Shown: positions 43,912 to 58,400, numbered from the stretch's first letter. The stretch is 64,000 nucleotides of DNA from Onthophagus taurus (GCF_036711975.1 NC_091972.1:3043001-3107000); one strand, 5' to 3'. The notes: generated by a model from the sequence alone, not told the origin. A program made the numbers and translations.

Positions 43912-45184
43912 ATGTCGGAAACTGTATCAACATCTACGATGGATTTAGGTCTAACAACTCGGACAGGACATAAACTTAAAGGTAAAAAAAAGAGGTGGTT
44001 ATTATCAGAAAGAATCTGCAGGACAAAGTTTCTTTACAGATATTTTCGTGTCGATCGGCGGGTGTCTTAAAAGATTTCTAATAGGTTTTGTTGCGGAGAT
44101 GTCAGCTATGGAGTATCTCTTTATAAAAATGTATCATATTTACTCATTTATATGTCAGGTTAGTAAATTTACTGAAACACACTTAATTAATTAAATAAAA
44201 AAACCAAAAATAGCTATCATCTATCAGATATAAATTTGTTTTATAGAGAACTTTAATAATTGTCTTTTTCGCAACACCAATTTCTTACGAATGGGACGTT
44301 TTCAACTCTCACAAATATTTATAAGTAAGTTCCTTAAAAAAATATCCCTCTATCTACCCATCAATTTTTTCTGTTTGTTGCAGTTTTTCTTCCTGGCACT
44401 TTGCGAGGTAGCTGTTATAAGATCAAAACATTCGGAAACGGAACGTAAAGAAGAAAGAATGATATCGGGTCTAACAACGTTGCTTTTTTATTCAGTCTTT
44501 GGTTATTTTGTATCCCGCGTTCGAGAAATTTACGTAAACGAAATACAACGCAGAGGACCAACTCCAAGACATTCTCATCACTCCTCTTACAGACAATACG
44601 CTTATTGGATATGTAAAATTGTTATAGAGTGGGCGAAAACGATCGTGATAGTTATATGTTTAAGAGAACAAGGTCTTAATTATCAACCGAATGCGTTCTA
44701 TAATGTTGTAACATTTATTTATTATATTTGCACGGAAAAGATAACATCCGAATCGATTGAAGCATTAGTAACACTCTGTGGGTTTACAACCTTTGATTCT
44801 ATGGAGTATCTCTTCGTTCCTATTATTTTGAAATCAACAACAGCTCTATTATCGTTTGTATTAATTGGATCTCTTTTAAATACGCCTTATGGAAAATACG
44901 CTTTGCTATCTTCGTATTTTTTGCTATACCTAAATTTGAAAGATCTTTGCCGAAATTACATATATCCTTTGATTATTGAAAAACGAACTTACGCCTCATT
45001 TAGAATGGCTTCAAATAACGATTTGGAGACATGGGATGATATATGTGCTGTTTGTTTGAATAAAATGAGCAAAGCTAGGATTACGCCGTGTAACCATTTA
45101 TTCCATCCCCTGTGTTTGAAGCGATGCTTGAAGAACTCACTGCAATGCCCTCTTTGTAAGCAAAATTTTCTCCAAACGATCTGA
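43912..45184 (+). CDS. RING-finger membrane protein, paralogue 2, with a frame break near its 5' end
   Basis: The last exon (44384-45184) encodes 266 residues collinear with paralogue 1: IVIEWAKTIVIV, LREQGLNYQPNAFYN, ICTEKI, SMEYLFVPIILKS and the RING-H2 (CAVC, CNHLFHPLC, CPLC). An upstream exon ends at 44158 (CAG|GTTAGT, phase 0), exactly where paralogue 1 has its intron 3 boundary. The ATG at 43912 opens a frame (MSETVSTSTMDLGL) that stops at 44070. The homologous frame starts after a run of eight A (43984-43991) and differs by one base, reading RGGYYQKESAGQ to the donor. Either the A-run is a mutation or sequencing slip, or translation begins at 44099, giving ~286 residues. An AATAAA lies at 45244-45249. 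Confidence 0.68.
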
Positions 45185-45243
45185 GTTTGTGTCTGTTTAT
45201 TTAGTACTATTTCCATCGTTGTTTACAAGTTTATAATTTTTTT

Positions 45244-45249
45244 AATAAA
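45244..45249 (+). terminator. Candidate poly(A) signal, RING gene 2
   Basis: AATAAA 60 bp beyond the stop codon at 45182-45184, followed by GT/T-rich sequence. Confidence 0.55.
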
Positions 45250-45439
45250 CATTGTTAAATGTGTTAATTTTAAATCTATAATGTTAGATTGATTCTAGAT
45301 GTTTTGACATATTATGACGAGGTCATTTGCGGCCAACCTAAACGTCAACCTAAACGTGGTTATTATATTGTGGAGCCTCGGCTTTTTCAGATAGTGTTGT
45401 AGAGTTTTGACTAAATAAGCTATGGTCCCAATCAAGGTC

Positions 45440-47850
45440 CGTTTACAAAGTGAAGTTAGGTTTTATCTTCGTGCATAATCACGTGGGAAATTAAAAATCC
45501 TTTAATTTGAGTCCAAACACGACTCAATTATCTTAAAAAATAACCGAGATATCCCATATTTAATTTTGACATAACCTCAAACAAGTGACAACCGGAAGTC
45601 GGTGGCGTTTGTTGTTTTTTAAGATAACTCGACCGAGTTTGGGCTCATTTTAAAGAGAATTTAATGTAGATTACGAATACGATGTTAGATTAATCAAATT
45701 CGATAGTAATAAAAACAAAATGGAGGATGATTTAAGAAAAATGATTCGATTTCAACGAAATTAAATTTGCCGGGTACTTTTAGATCTAAAAATAAAGAAT
45801 TTTATTATTATTTAATTAAAATTATTAATCAAGATGGCGAAAAATATCAAACAATAATAATTTGACGTTTACAAAGTGACGTTAGGTTCTTTTTTTATTC
45901 TTAATCGGGTGGGGAATTAAAAATCCTTTAATTTGAGTCCAAACTCGACTCAATTATCTTAAGAAATAACCGAGATATCCCATATTTAATTTTGACATAA
46001 CCTCAAACAAGTGACAACCGGAAGTCGGTGGTGTTTGTTGTTTTTTGAGATAACTCGACCGAGTTTGGGCTCATTTTAAAGGGAATTTAATGTAGATTAC
46101 GAATACGATGTTAGATTAATCAAATTCGATAGTAATAAAAACAAAATGGAGGATGATTTAAGAAAAATGATTCGATTTCAACGAAATTAAATTTGCCGGG
46201 TACTTTTAGATCTAGAAATAAAGAATTTTATTATTATTTAATTAAAATTATTAATCAAGATGGCAAAAAATATCAAACAATAATAATTTGACGTTTGCAA
46301 AGTGACGTTAGGTTCTTTTTTTATTCTTAATCGGGTGGGGAATTAAAAATCCTTTAATTTGAGTCCAAACACGACTCAATTATCTTAAAAAATAACCGAG
46401 ATATCCCATATTTAATTTTGACATAACCTCAAACAAGTGACAACCGGAAGTCGGTGGTGTTTGTTGTTTTTTAAGATAACTCGACCGAGTTTGGGCTCAT
46501 TTTAAAGGGAATTTAATGTAGATTACGAATACAATGTTAGATTAATCAAATTCGATAGTAATAAAAACAAAATGGAGGATGATTTAAGAAAAATGATTCG
46601 ATTTCAACGAAATTAAATTTGCCGGGTACTTTTAGATCTAAAAATAAAGAATTTTATTATTATTTAATTAAAATTATTAATCAAGATGGCGAAAAATATC
46701 AAACAATAATAATTTGACGTTTACAAAGTGACGTTAGGTTCTTTTTTTATTCTTAATCGGGTGGGGAATTAAAAATCCTTTAATTTGAGTCCAAACACGA
46801 CTCAATTATCTTAAGAAATAACCGAGATATCCCATATTTAATATTTAACATAACCTCAAACAAGTGACAACCGGAAGTCGGTGGCGTTTGTTGTTTTTTA
46901 AGATAACTCGACCGAGTTTGGGCTCATTTTAAAGGGAATTTAATGTAGATTACGAATACGATGTTAGATTAATCAAATTCGATAGTAATAAAAACAAAAT
47001 GGAGGATGATTTAAGAAAAATGATTCGATTTCAACGAAATTTAATTTGCCGGGTACTTTTAGATCTAAAAATAAAGAATTTTATTATTATTTAATTAAAA
47101 TTATTAATCAAGATGGCGAAAAATATCAAACAATAATAATTTGACGTTTACAAAGTGATGTTAGGTTCTTTTTTATTCTTAATCGGGTGGGGAATTAAAA
47201 ATCCTTTAAATCGAGTCCAAACTCGACCCGATTATCTCAAAAAATACCCGAGATATCAAACATTTAATTTTGACATAACCTCAAAAAAGTGATAATCGGA
47301 AGTTTGTTGTCTTTTAAGATAACTCGACCGAATTTGGGCTCGTTTTAAAGAGAATTTAATGTAGATTACGAATACGATGTTGAATTAATTAAATTCTGTC
47401 AAAATAAAGATAAAATGGCGGATAATTCAATGACAAATGATACGATTTGTACGAAATTAACTTCGCGGGGGACTTTTAAGTAAAAATATAGAATTTCGCT
47501 ATTATTTAATTAAAATTATTAATCAAAATGGCGGGAAATATCAAATAATATTAATTTGACGTTTATAAAGTGAGGTTAGGTTTTTTATTTATTCACGATG
47601 TGTGGGGAATTAAAAATGCTTCAAATTGAGTCCAAACTCGACTCGATTATCTCAAGAAACACCCGCGATATCCCACATTTAATTTTGACATAACCTCAAA
47701 AAAGTGACAATCGGATGTTTGTTATCTTTTAAGATAACCCCATCGAGTTTGGGCTCGCTTTAAAGAGAATTTAATGTAGGTCACGAATACGATGTTGGAT
47801 TAATCATATTCGATATTAATAAAAATAAAATGGCGGATTATAAAGATTGA
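45440..47850. repeat. Tandem array of ~426-bp units
   Basis: Six units are marked by GAGTCCAAAC at 45509, 45935, 46361, 46787, 47213 and 47628. Spacing is 426 bp, with the last 415. The first four are ~97-99% alike by eye; the last two are clearly older. Each unit contains an internal inverted pair: GAGTCCAAACACGACTCAAT and, ~120 bp on, CTCGACCGAGTTTGGGCTC. Conserved pieces are GACAACCGGAAGTCGGTGG and TTTGCCGGGTACTTTTAGAT. Nothing is coding. Confidence 0.93.
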
Positions 47851-48069
47851 GCTTGACGTTTTACTCTAATTGACTGTAATGTCAAATTATATTGACATGG
47901 ACAAAGTATGTAGATGCGGTCTGGTTTTTATGGAAGTCACAGTGAAATACACTGTATAAATAAAAACGTAGAAATGTCAATTCTTCCAATGACGTCACAG
48001 CAAGGCCTTTGCGGGGGGGTACGTTCATAACAACAGCGTTCATAGGGAGTTGGATAACCTTATACAGTA

Positions 48070-48215
48070 CAGTGCGTTAATTAATTATCGTACCCGACGT
48101 CATCATTACAAGTATGCAACCAATTTCACAGTATTGGTATTTCAATACGTGATTTGCGTATTTGCTTGCATAGTTGCAATGATGACGTCGGGTACGATAA
48201 TTAATTAACACACTG
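48070..48215. mobile_element. 146-bp MITE with TA target duplication
   Basis: CAGTGCGTTAATTAATTATC from 48070 and GATAATTAATTAACACACTG ending at 48215 are inverted repeats. They extend through GTACCCGACGTCATCATT (about 44 bp in all) and are flanked by TA on both sides (48068-48069, 48216-48217). The loop is ~58 bp. This is a Tc1/mariner-type non-autonomous element. Confidence 0.8.
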
Positions 48216-48217
48216 TA

Positions 48218-49433
48218 TGTTTATTCAACGGACTTTGGATCCCAATACATACACGAATACTTTTGTTGGACACTGTATACGGTACGTACTCGAAATGTGG
48301 ATTTCCGTTGTCATTGAAAAATCGCAATAATGAAGAATAAAATTGTAAAAAATCGCAGTAAATTCAAAATACGGCAATAGAATAAAAGTAATGTTTTCGA
48401 TTACGCAATTTTATGATATATAAATATCATAAATGAAGGACAGGTTTTATGAAAAAAATTACATGTGATTAAATAAAGTAACATTTCCGGTTAGATTATT
48501 TGATTGTAATTTATTAACAAAATAAAATCAACTACGAGTATAAACAAAATAAATTTAATAAAAGCTTCTTATTGTAACTAAAAGCCTTAATTTGTAATTG
48601 TAATTAACTTTAGTTGTTTTAAAATAATGCTTTAAGTTTAAATCTGAAAGGTAGACAACCCAATTTACGCGATGAATTTATTTATTAATAATTGTTTTTA
48701 ATTTTGCTGTGTGGGTTATTTAACTCAATATAGCTTTGTCATTGTTCTCAGTAATCGGTTTACTTTATTATAACTGGAACTAATTGTGAATGAGTAACGA
48801 TTCCTTTAAATTATCAATAAAGAAGTTGGTCATTCTGAAAACAATTTGTTTAAAATTTAAAACGCTGATTTTAGTTGTCAATTGCTAATAATCAAAAATT
48901 ACATTATCTGCGTTAATTTTCAATATATTGTTATTATTTATATTGATTTTTAAATCGTAAGTATTTTTAATTTAATTTATTAAAATGGGAGTCATCATAA
49001 CCTTGTTTTTAAGTCCTTGAATCTAACCTAAAATATATGTTTCAGTATGGAATGTCATTGTTTAATATTACAGTAATTAGCAATTTCAATTAAATTGGAA
49101 CATCAACTGCAATGTGGCAAGCCAGCAAGTTATTTTTTATGACACAGTAGAAGAGAAAGGGATCCAGCGTTGTCGTTCAATTCTGTTTTCGACCCGTATT
49201 CTGCGTATCAGTATATTAAAAGTTTGTGATGATAAACAACACAAGGCAAATACAAACACGATAATGCTATCACGGATATAAAGTGTAAAAACGTTAACCG
49301 CGCGATATAACTGTAAAAATCCAACAAAACCGTTAACAAAGAGAAATATGTTTACATGTAAACAGACATACTTTAAAATAATGTGAGCTTTAAATGTTAG
49401 TGACTAAAAATAAAAATTTAAAGATACAATACA
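48218..49433. other. 5' region of the ABCA gene
   Basis: 1.2 kb of AT-rich sequence. A TATAAAG at about 49277-49283 lies ~155 bp before the ATG and is a weak promoter candidate. No gene or element was recognised. Confidence 0.4.
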
Positions 49434-52400
49434 ATGCCGTCCGCTTTATATGCTTCTTTATATAAGCATTGTGCGATTCGAAAAAGGCAAATTGTGTTAA
49501 CATGTTTCGAAGTGATTGTACCAATTCTTACTATTGCATTTATCGTTTTCGCAAGATCACAAATCCCAGGTTTTCATAAAATATATGTGAATACTACAAC
49601 ATGGGTTGATCCGATTGATGAAATTTCCTTGAAAAGTCGTCTCGGAATCGATGAATTGAGCATATATTACACACCAATGAATAATTTTACTTTTAATTTA
49701 ATAAGAAAAATGCAATTGAAATTAGATTTATATAACCATCATATTAGTGGATTTCCAAATCAAAATATACTCTTTAATTATTATAATAAGAATCCGAGCA
49801 CTGGTACAAATGTGGTTATTGTGTTTGATGATGTAAACGGGCCTTCTGTGCCAAAGGAATTTCAATATAATCTCAAAATTTACAAGGATTTTATCGAATG
49901 GAATACCGATGATCTTTTTATCGAATCAAATTCTTACTCACCAGGAACTGGTATAAAAAATATTTTAAATCTTTACCATAAATTAATAGTTGTTTTTATT
50001 TAGGTTCTATAAATTATATTGAAAATGGCTTTCTCCCAATACAATATGCAATTGAATTGTCCTTCATAGAAATTGTTACTGGAAAACCATTGGATACCCA
50101 ATTTAAATTTGAAGAATTCCCATATCCACCACATTCAATTGATTCTGGAATGAATGAAGTTTTCATTAAGGCACTTCCATTGGTGACCATTTTATCGTTT
50201 CTTTTTATTTGTTCTTCTGTACTGAACAATATTGTCCAAGAAAAATCCCAAGGAATGAAAGTAAGGTCTTATTATAAATTAGTTTTAAAAATAAAGATAA
50301 TCATAAAAATATTAAAAATGAATCATATTATAGTTAATGTGATGTATCTAATATCTATGTGTAAAACTATCATAACATTTCTTAATATGTAGAGGTAAAT
50401 ATCAGAATTAATACCACATTTTATTGAATACTTGAATTTTATAAAATAATAGGGAGGAAATTGTATTGGTTAAAGCTGAACATCTATGTAGAAATATACT
50501 GGAATACTTTGCTGTTTTCCTCCAGTCATCCAATTTTTTGTCCTCTAAACCACAGTCCACAATATTCTTGGAAAATGTTGAAAAATTACTTTCTTTCACT
50601 ATCAATATCTGACAGTGGTTAGTGTAGATAAATATGTGGTATAAAACCATATAAATATGGAAAACATTTTCTTTAATTAATTTCTTCCAAAACACTGTTG
50701 AGAATTCTATTTTAACAACTATTTGCCAAAAACCGCCCATATAAATTATGAAGATAGAGAAATTAATCAGGGAAAATGTAAAATACAAGACATGGTCAAG
50801 TGGTTCAAGGTCATGTGGAGAGATTGGACCAATGGGAAGAAGACCACCTAAGACATGGACCCACAGTTAGTTATCCTCATCTACAAAATGAAAAGAGACA
50901 AGGGATTACGCCTAATCAAACGAAGAATAAGATGTCTTTTACCAGCAGTTTTCTACAAATAGCATCTACTAAAATTACAAATTTGAACTGGTGATAAACC
51001 GATGTGTTTTTAATGTGGGGCATATTTTATTTTTTCGATATTTCATATAATTTCGCGGTTTAGTAGGATGCGGTTATTTCGAAAACGACCTGGCGCATTT
51101 TAACGTGGTTTTTACCAAAATATGTCAAATAATGTCGGTTGTCGGATTCCGTTATCAGTTTTTCAAAATTGGGGCTCCTTAATTTTTTAAAAGCGGTAAT
51201 GGAATTACAAATTAAAGAGAAACAGAAATAAGCTATGCGGGAAAAGGAACAGATGGTATGTCCGACAGTACGTCGCGCCTTTATCTTACATACATAAAGA
51301 AATAAGGCGCGACGTCCTGTCTAGGACTCACCATCTGTTCCGATTGGACCCCCGTCACACCGCAGAGCTTATTTCTGTTTCTCTTTAATTTGTAATTCCA
51401 TTAAATCGCTCTTAAAAAATTAGGAAGCTCTAATTTTGAAAAACTGATAACGGAATCGGATAACCGACATTATTTGACATATTTAGGTCAAATCCGCGAG
51501 GAAATCCACCCAGCCGTTTTCGATATAACGGTGTCTTATTAAACCGCTATTTTCGGCGAAGCTGTATGGAATATCGAAAAAATAAAATATGCCACTCATT
51601 AAGAACACATCAGGCTACCTAATCTGTTCAAAATTCAAATTTTTTCATACGATAGTTTTTGAGAAAAAAAATCGCAAAGATGACAAAGTTGGCGGTACTG
51701 TAAAAAAACTTTTTTCATTTAATTCGCGATAAAAAGAAAACCGCTGATCCGAATATTTTCAAATTAACCTATGTTACGTAGAAATGTTCAATGATTACAA
51801 CAAACTTTGTCGCAATTTTTTTTATCGAGCGGCTGTGAAGATATCGATCTCTAAAGTGTGGGGCCTTGACTTTTTGCACCGATAGTAGTCTTCTGAAAAG
51901 AATATCTAGTCTTTTGTTAACAGTACCAACTCTCCTACAAACAGGCGCAGTCTTCTGTAAGCACTATTTAGTCTTTTGCAAATAGCGAGTTATTGTCTGG
52001 TAGACTTCTGCCATCTAAGGCCCACTTTTACAATCCTCCTGATAAACTATCCAGAGGATAGTTGCCATGGTTACGGCGGTTTTAAGCGCTCTCATTGGCT
52101 AAGACTCGTTACTACCATCTTCTGGTTAAGCTATCTAATTATTATTATATGGGATTATTATTATTATGGTTACGCGCTCTGATTGGCTAGTAGATGGGTT
52201 TATCTATAAGATAAATTTAACTAAAAGATGGTAGTAATGGACCTAAAAACTGGATTTATCTATCGGATAAATTTATCAGGAGGTGGTAAAAGTGGGCCTT
52301 AAACAATTAATTAAAGATGTGCCATAAGGAATACGAACCAGGTTGTACATATAATGCCAAATTGTATGATATGCGATAAAGGTTAGTTGTATAACAACAG

Positions 52401-55400
52401 GAGTCGATTTTGATGAATCTGAGAAATACTGGTAGACAATATTTAATCATCGCTACCTCTTCAGTGATGACAGAAATGACAGACCATAACTAAAATGCTA
52501 GTGGAAAAAATTATTTCACAAATTTGCAGTTTTAGAAATTCTTAATATTTTGAGAAAACTTTAGAAACTATCATTTTATTTGTTACTAACAATAAATAGC
52601 GAATTAATATATATTTAATAATTTTTTTCTTAGTTATTTCTTCTTATATTATTATAAAATAAAATATTGAACAAAAAAATAATAAAACATGCATTACATG
52701 CACAGTAATGATATTCTACATGGGTATAGAATGTTAGGCAATTCTTATACTTGTGACTTATAATTAGTAATTGTTATATCCTCATTGATGATGGTAAAAT
52801 CGACTAATTTCAGACATTTCATCATCAATGTTAATTTTAATCTATTTCACAGAAATGACTAATGTGTATATTATCTGAGTTTTCAGACTTTGATTAGTAA
52901 TGCAATTCATTATAGAAATATTATCGAAACGTTTTTATAATTAAATAAAAACCATATAAAAACTTCCAACTTGCGTTTATTAATTTAAAGTCGTACTAGT
53001 TGGAAGTTTTTATATGGTTTTTATTTAATCATTATTCTTGCAACATGGATAACTCTTTCAATTTTCGTTTTTATAATTCACATCCATGATTTTGGTTATC
53101 TTTATTTTTAAAACTTCACGAAACATTAAGTTCTTTTCTATTGATTTTGAAATATTTTAGGAATTAATGAAAATTAATGGTTTAAAAAATTGGTCGTTAT
53201 TTTTGGGATGGTTTTTGAACGGATTTTTATTGAACCTCATATCAATTATTGCAATTATCATTTTGTTAAAATGCAAATTGTGGGAGGTAAAAACTGCTCC
53301 TCTTGAACATTGTCATTGGTTGATTATTGGATTGCTATTAATTTTGTATTGTTCAGCGACAATTAGCTTTTTCTTGATGTTTAGTACATTATTTAATAGA
53401 GGTAAGATTATTTTAGCAATTTTTTGATGCAATCTATAATCTCAAGACATCCTTTTTGCGATAAAAGCAGGAAACGGGAACTTGATAAATTTATCAAGTT
53501 TTAATCACTACGTAAAATAATATTTTTTTTGTTTGTTTATAGCGACTTTAGCAAGTATATTAAGTATTGTAGCGTGGTTGGCTGGATTTATAATATTCAC
53601 ATCAATTGGTCATGGGGCTTTATTAAAATTAGGTTTCAAAAGATTATTTGTATTATTGCCTAACGTCGCTTTATATTATGCATACGAAATAATAGCTGCG
53701 TTTGAAACCCGTGGTATGTTTAAAATTTTTGAAATCGAATCTGTTTAATTATATCTTTAAAATTTTTTAGAGGTAAGCTTGAACTTGGCCAACATTTTTG
53801 ATTCACCCTCTGAAAGCTCTCAAGATGTATCAATGGGAGCACTATTGCTTTATCTGTTAGTTGAAACTTTTATTTATTTTATTTTGGCGTTATATTTAGA
53901 TCAAATTTTACCAGGACCATATGGGATATCGAAACCATGGCATTTTTTAATTTCGGTACATATACTTTAATATCTTTTTGATTTTGTTATAGAATATCTT
54001 TAATATTTGTAGGAAGAAATCTTAAAAAAATCTAATAGTGTTGGAAATGTAGCGTCTACATCTGAAAATAGTGATGCAATTGAAATGTTGAATGTCGATA
54101 ATAGCAACGTAATGATTCGCGTTTATAATTTAACGAAAGAATACGATAATGTTACCGCTGTTAAAAAGTTAAATATAGATGTTTATAAAGGGACAGTTAC
54201 AAGTTTGTTGGGTCGTAATGGCGCTGGAAAGACCACAACAATGTCCATGATGACTGGTGTGTTATTTATCATTTAATATTGTTCAATTAATTATTGTTCA
54301 ATTAATCAGGGATGATCCATCCAACATCTGGAGATGTCTTTGTTGACGGCGTGAGCATTCTTAAACATTCAGAAAAAGCAAGAAAATTAATGTCTATTTG
54401 TCCCCAACACGATTTATTATTTAAAGAATTAACTGTTTGGCAACATTTGATTTTATTTGGATTGGTAAGTAACTCAAAGACATCATATAACATTGATTAA
54501 TATTATAATATTGAATTAGTTGAGAGGATCATCTAAAAGAGATTGTGAATTACAAGCTATGGATCTATTGAAAAACAAACTGTATTTATGGGAAAAACAA
54601 AATGAGTTGGTCAGTAAACTATCTGGTGGAATGATGAGGAAAGTTGCTTTGGGTATTTCTTTAATGGGAAATCCAAAGGTAAATTTAATTTATTTTCTTT
54701 GTATAGGATTTTTTATTAAGCTCAAAGGTTTTTTCATCCTGTATTTAACTTTATTGCTTTATATTTTATCACTAAATGAATCATCATTTATTTATCAAAG
54801 TCCCCTTTATTCCTCACCTAATTAAACGAAGTCATTTTTTAATTCAACATTTATTGTTATTAATTCTATTTTAATATTTTCCTTATTCAATTAGTTGCTC
54901 ATATTGGATGAACCTACAGCTGGAATCGATGTAGAAGCACGTCGAGAAATTTGGGATTTAATCCTCAGCTACAAAAATTCACACACAATCCTCTTAAGTA
55001 CCCATTTCTTAGAAGAAGCTGACGAACTTTCCGATAGAATCGCTATAATGGACAGGGGAACACTTGTATCTTATGGCACTTCTATGTTTTTAAGAAACAA
55101 ATACAGTATGGAGAAATTTAAAACAATTTAACATTTTAGATTTAACTTAAATTATTGTTGTAGATGTAGGATACATTTGCACTTGCGTGGTTGTGGATGA
55201 AACAAAAATCGAAGGTGTTGTAAGTGCCATTAAAGCATTTATACCAGAAGCAACCAGATTAACGCAAGAAGATGTCATGTGCAAAGCTACTTCGAAGGAT
55301 GTTGTTGAGTTTGCTTTACCAAGTAATATGAAACATAAATTTCATCATCTTTTGGCTCAAATACACGGTCAAAAATTAGAATTGGGTATTAAAAGTATCA

Positions 55401-58400
55401 AGTTTAGTAATACTACTCTTGAGGATGTTGTTTTGAAGTAAGTTTGAATCAGAAAGCTAGTTACAGAATGTTTCGCATTCTTTTAAAGTTTATTATTATG
55501 TATCCTTCTGTCCCAAATTATGGTATACATTTCTCTAAAATTTATGGATTAAGGAAAGTTTGGAGAATTAACGAATCTATTTAATATAATATAATGTAAT
55601 CTTAATTTAATTAATGAAAGAAACTAGAGGTCTGTTTGTCGAAGGTTAAATCAAATCGATGTTTTGAGGATATGTACGACACAACGCAAGTTTAAAGGTC
55701 ATACTACATGACGCTGGGCGAAGCAGAACAAGAAAGGCGCTGTAAAAGAATTCTCAAAATATCAAAATTGACAATCATCTGCGTTAAATTCTGTTATAAG
55801 TAGAAAACTAAAGGTGATAGAGAAAAACGTTTCCCATAAAAAATAATGATAATGAATCAAGATAACTTATCCATAGTCAATGCCACCATAGATATCATCA
55901 TTTCTTAGGTTCAAGCCAGGATTTCTCAAAATATCAAAATTGACAATCATCTGCGTTAAATTCTGTTATAAGTAGAAAACTAAAGGTGATAGAGAAAAAC
56001 GTTTCCCATAAAAATTAATGATAATGAATCAAGATAACATAATCTATAACCAATGCTACCATAGATATCACCATTTCTTAGGTTCAAGCCAGGAATTCTC
56101 AAAATGTCCAAATTGACAATCATCTGTGTTAAATTCTGTTATAAGTAGAAAATAAAAGGTGATAGAGAAAAACGTTTCCCATAAAAATTAATGATAATGA
56201 ATCAAGATAACACAATTCATAACCAGTGCTACCATAAATATCACCATTTCTTAGGTTCAAGCCAGGAATTCTCAAAATGTCCAAATTGACAATCATCTGT
56301 GTTAAATTCTGTTATAAGTAGAAAATAAAAGGTGATAGAGAAAAACGTTTCCCATAAAAATTAATGATAATGAATCAAGATAACATAATCCATAGTCAAT
56401 GCCACCATAGATATCACCATTTCTTAGGTTCAAGCCAGGAATTCTCAAAATATCAAAATTGACAATCACCTGCGTTAAATTCTGTTATAAGTAGAAAATA
56501 AAAGGTGATAGAGAAAAACGTTTCCCATAAAAAGTAATGATAATGAATCAAGATAACATAATTCATAACCTATGCTACCATAGATATCACCTTTTCTTAG
56601 GTTCAAGCCAGGAATTCTCAAAATATCAAAATTGACAATCATCTGCGTTAAATTCTGTTATAAGTAGAAAATAAAAGGTGATAGAGAAAAACGTTTCCCA
56701 TAAAAATTAATGATAATGAATCAAGATAACATAATTCATAACCAATGCTACCATAGATATCACCATTTCTTAGGTTCAAGCCAGGAATTGTCAAAATATC
56801 AAAATTGACAATCATCTGCGTTAAATTCTGTTATAAGTAGAAAATAAAAGGTGATAGAGAAAAACGTTTCCCATAAAAATTAATGATAATGAATCAAGAT
56901 AATATAATTCATAACCAATGCTACCATAGATATCACCATTTCTTAGGTTCAAGCCAGGAATTCTCAAAATGTCCAAATTGACAATCATCTGCGTTAAATT
57001 CTGTTATAAGTAGAAAATAAAAGGTGATAGAGAAAAACGTTTCCCATAAAAATCAATGATAATGAATCAAGATAACTTAATCCATAGTCAATGCCACTAT
57101 AGATATCACCATTTCTTAGGTTCAAGCCAGGAATTCTCAAAATGTCCAAATTGACAATCATCTGCGTTAAATTCTGTTATAAGTAGAAAATAAAAGGTGA
57201 TAGAGAAAAACGTTTCCCATAAAAATCAATGATAATAAATCAAGATAACTTAATCCATAGTCAATGCCACCATAGATATCACCATTTCTTATGCTCAAGC
57301 CAGGAATTCTCAAAATTGACAATCATCTGCGTTAAATTCTGTCATAAGTAGAAAATTAAAGGTGATAGAGAAAAACGTTTTCCACAAAAATTAATGATAA
57401 TGAATCAAGATAACATAATTCATAACCAATGCTATCATAGATATCACCATTTCTTAGGTTCAAGCCAGGAATTCTCAAAATATCAAAATTGACAATCTTC
57501 TGCGCTAAATTCTGTTATAAGTAGAAAATAAAAGGTGATAGAGAAAAACGTTTCCCATAAAAATCAATGATAATGAATCAAGATAACTTAATCCATAGTT
57601 AATGCCACCATAGATATCACCATTTCTTATGCTCAAGCCAGGAATTCTCAAAATTGACAATCATCTGCGTTAAATTCTGTCATAAGTAGAAAATTAAAGG
57701 TGATAGAGAACAACGTTTTCCACAAAAATTAATGATAATGAATCAAGATAACATAATTCATAACCAATGCTACCATAGATATCACCATTTCTTAGGTTCA
57801 AGCCAGGAATTCTCAAAATATCAAAATTGACAATCATCTGCGTTAAATTCTGTTATAAGTAGAAAATAAAAGGTGATAGAGAAAAACGTTTCCCATAAAA
57901 AATAATGATAATGAATCAAGATAACATAATCCATAGTCAATGCCACCATAGATATCACAATTTCTTAGGTTCAAGGCAGGAATTCTCAAAATTGACAATC
58001 ATCTGCGTGAAATTCTGTTATAAGTAGAAAATTAAAGGTGATAGAGAAAAACGTTTCCCATAAAAATTAATGATAATGAATCAAGATAACATAATTCATA
58101 ACCAATGGCACCATAGATATCACCATTTCTTAGGTTCAAGCCAGGAATTCTCAAAATGTCCAAATTGACAATCATCTGCGTTAAATTCTGTTATAACTAG
58201 AAAATAAAAGGTGATAGAAAAAACCGTTTCCCATAAAAATTAATGATAATGAATCAAGATAACATAATTCATAACCAATGCTACCATAGATATCACCATT
58301 TCTTAGGTTCAAGCCAGGAATTCTCAAAATATCAAAATTGACAATCATCTGCGTTAAATTCTGTTATAAGTAGAAAATAAAAGGTGATAGAGAAAAACGT

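Larger units (their letters stand above)
50261..53160 (+). other. ABCA intron 2, mixed repeat content
   Basis: 2.9-kb intron from AAA|GTAAGG to TTTTAG|GAATTA. It contains the fold-back at 51002-51612, a MITE at 52015-52302 and the hairpin at 52940-53029. 50400-51000 has no recognised gene, and 51613-52010 and 52310-52930 show nothing identifiable. Confidence 0.6.

Noticed and set aside
43984-44010. 27-bp intron GTAAAA...TATCAG in RING gene 2
   Set aside because: Too short for an insect intron, and since 27 is a multiple of three its removal would not repair the frame.
50800-50994. Possible retrotransposon C-terminal fragment (64-codon frame)
   Set aside because: Motif resemblance was too weak to name a family and no neighbouring RT or nuclease sequence supports it.
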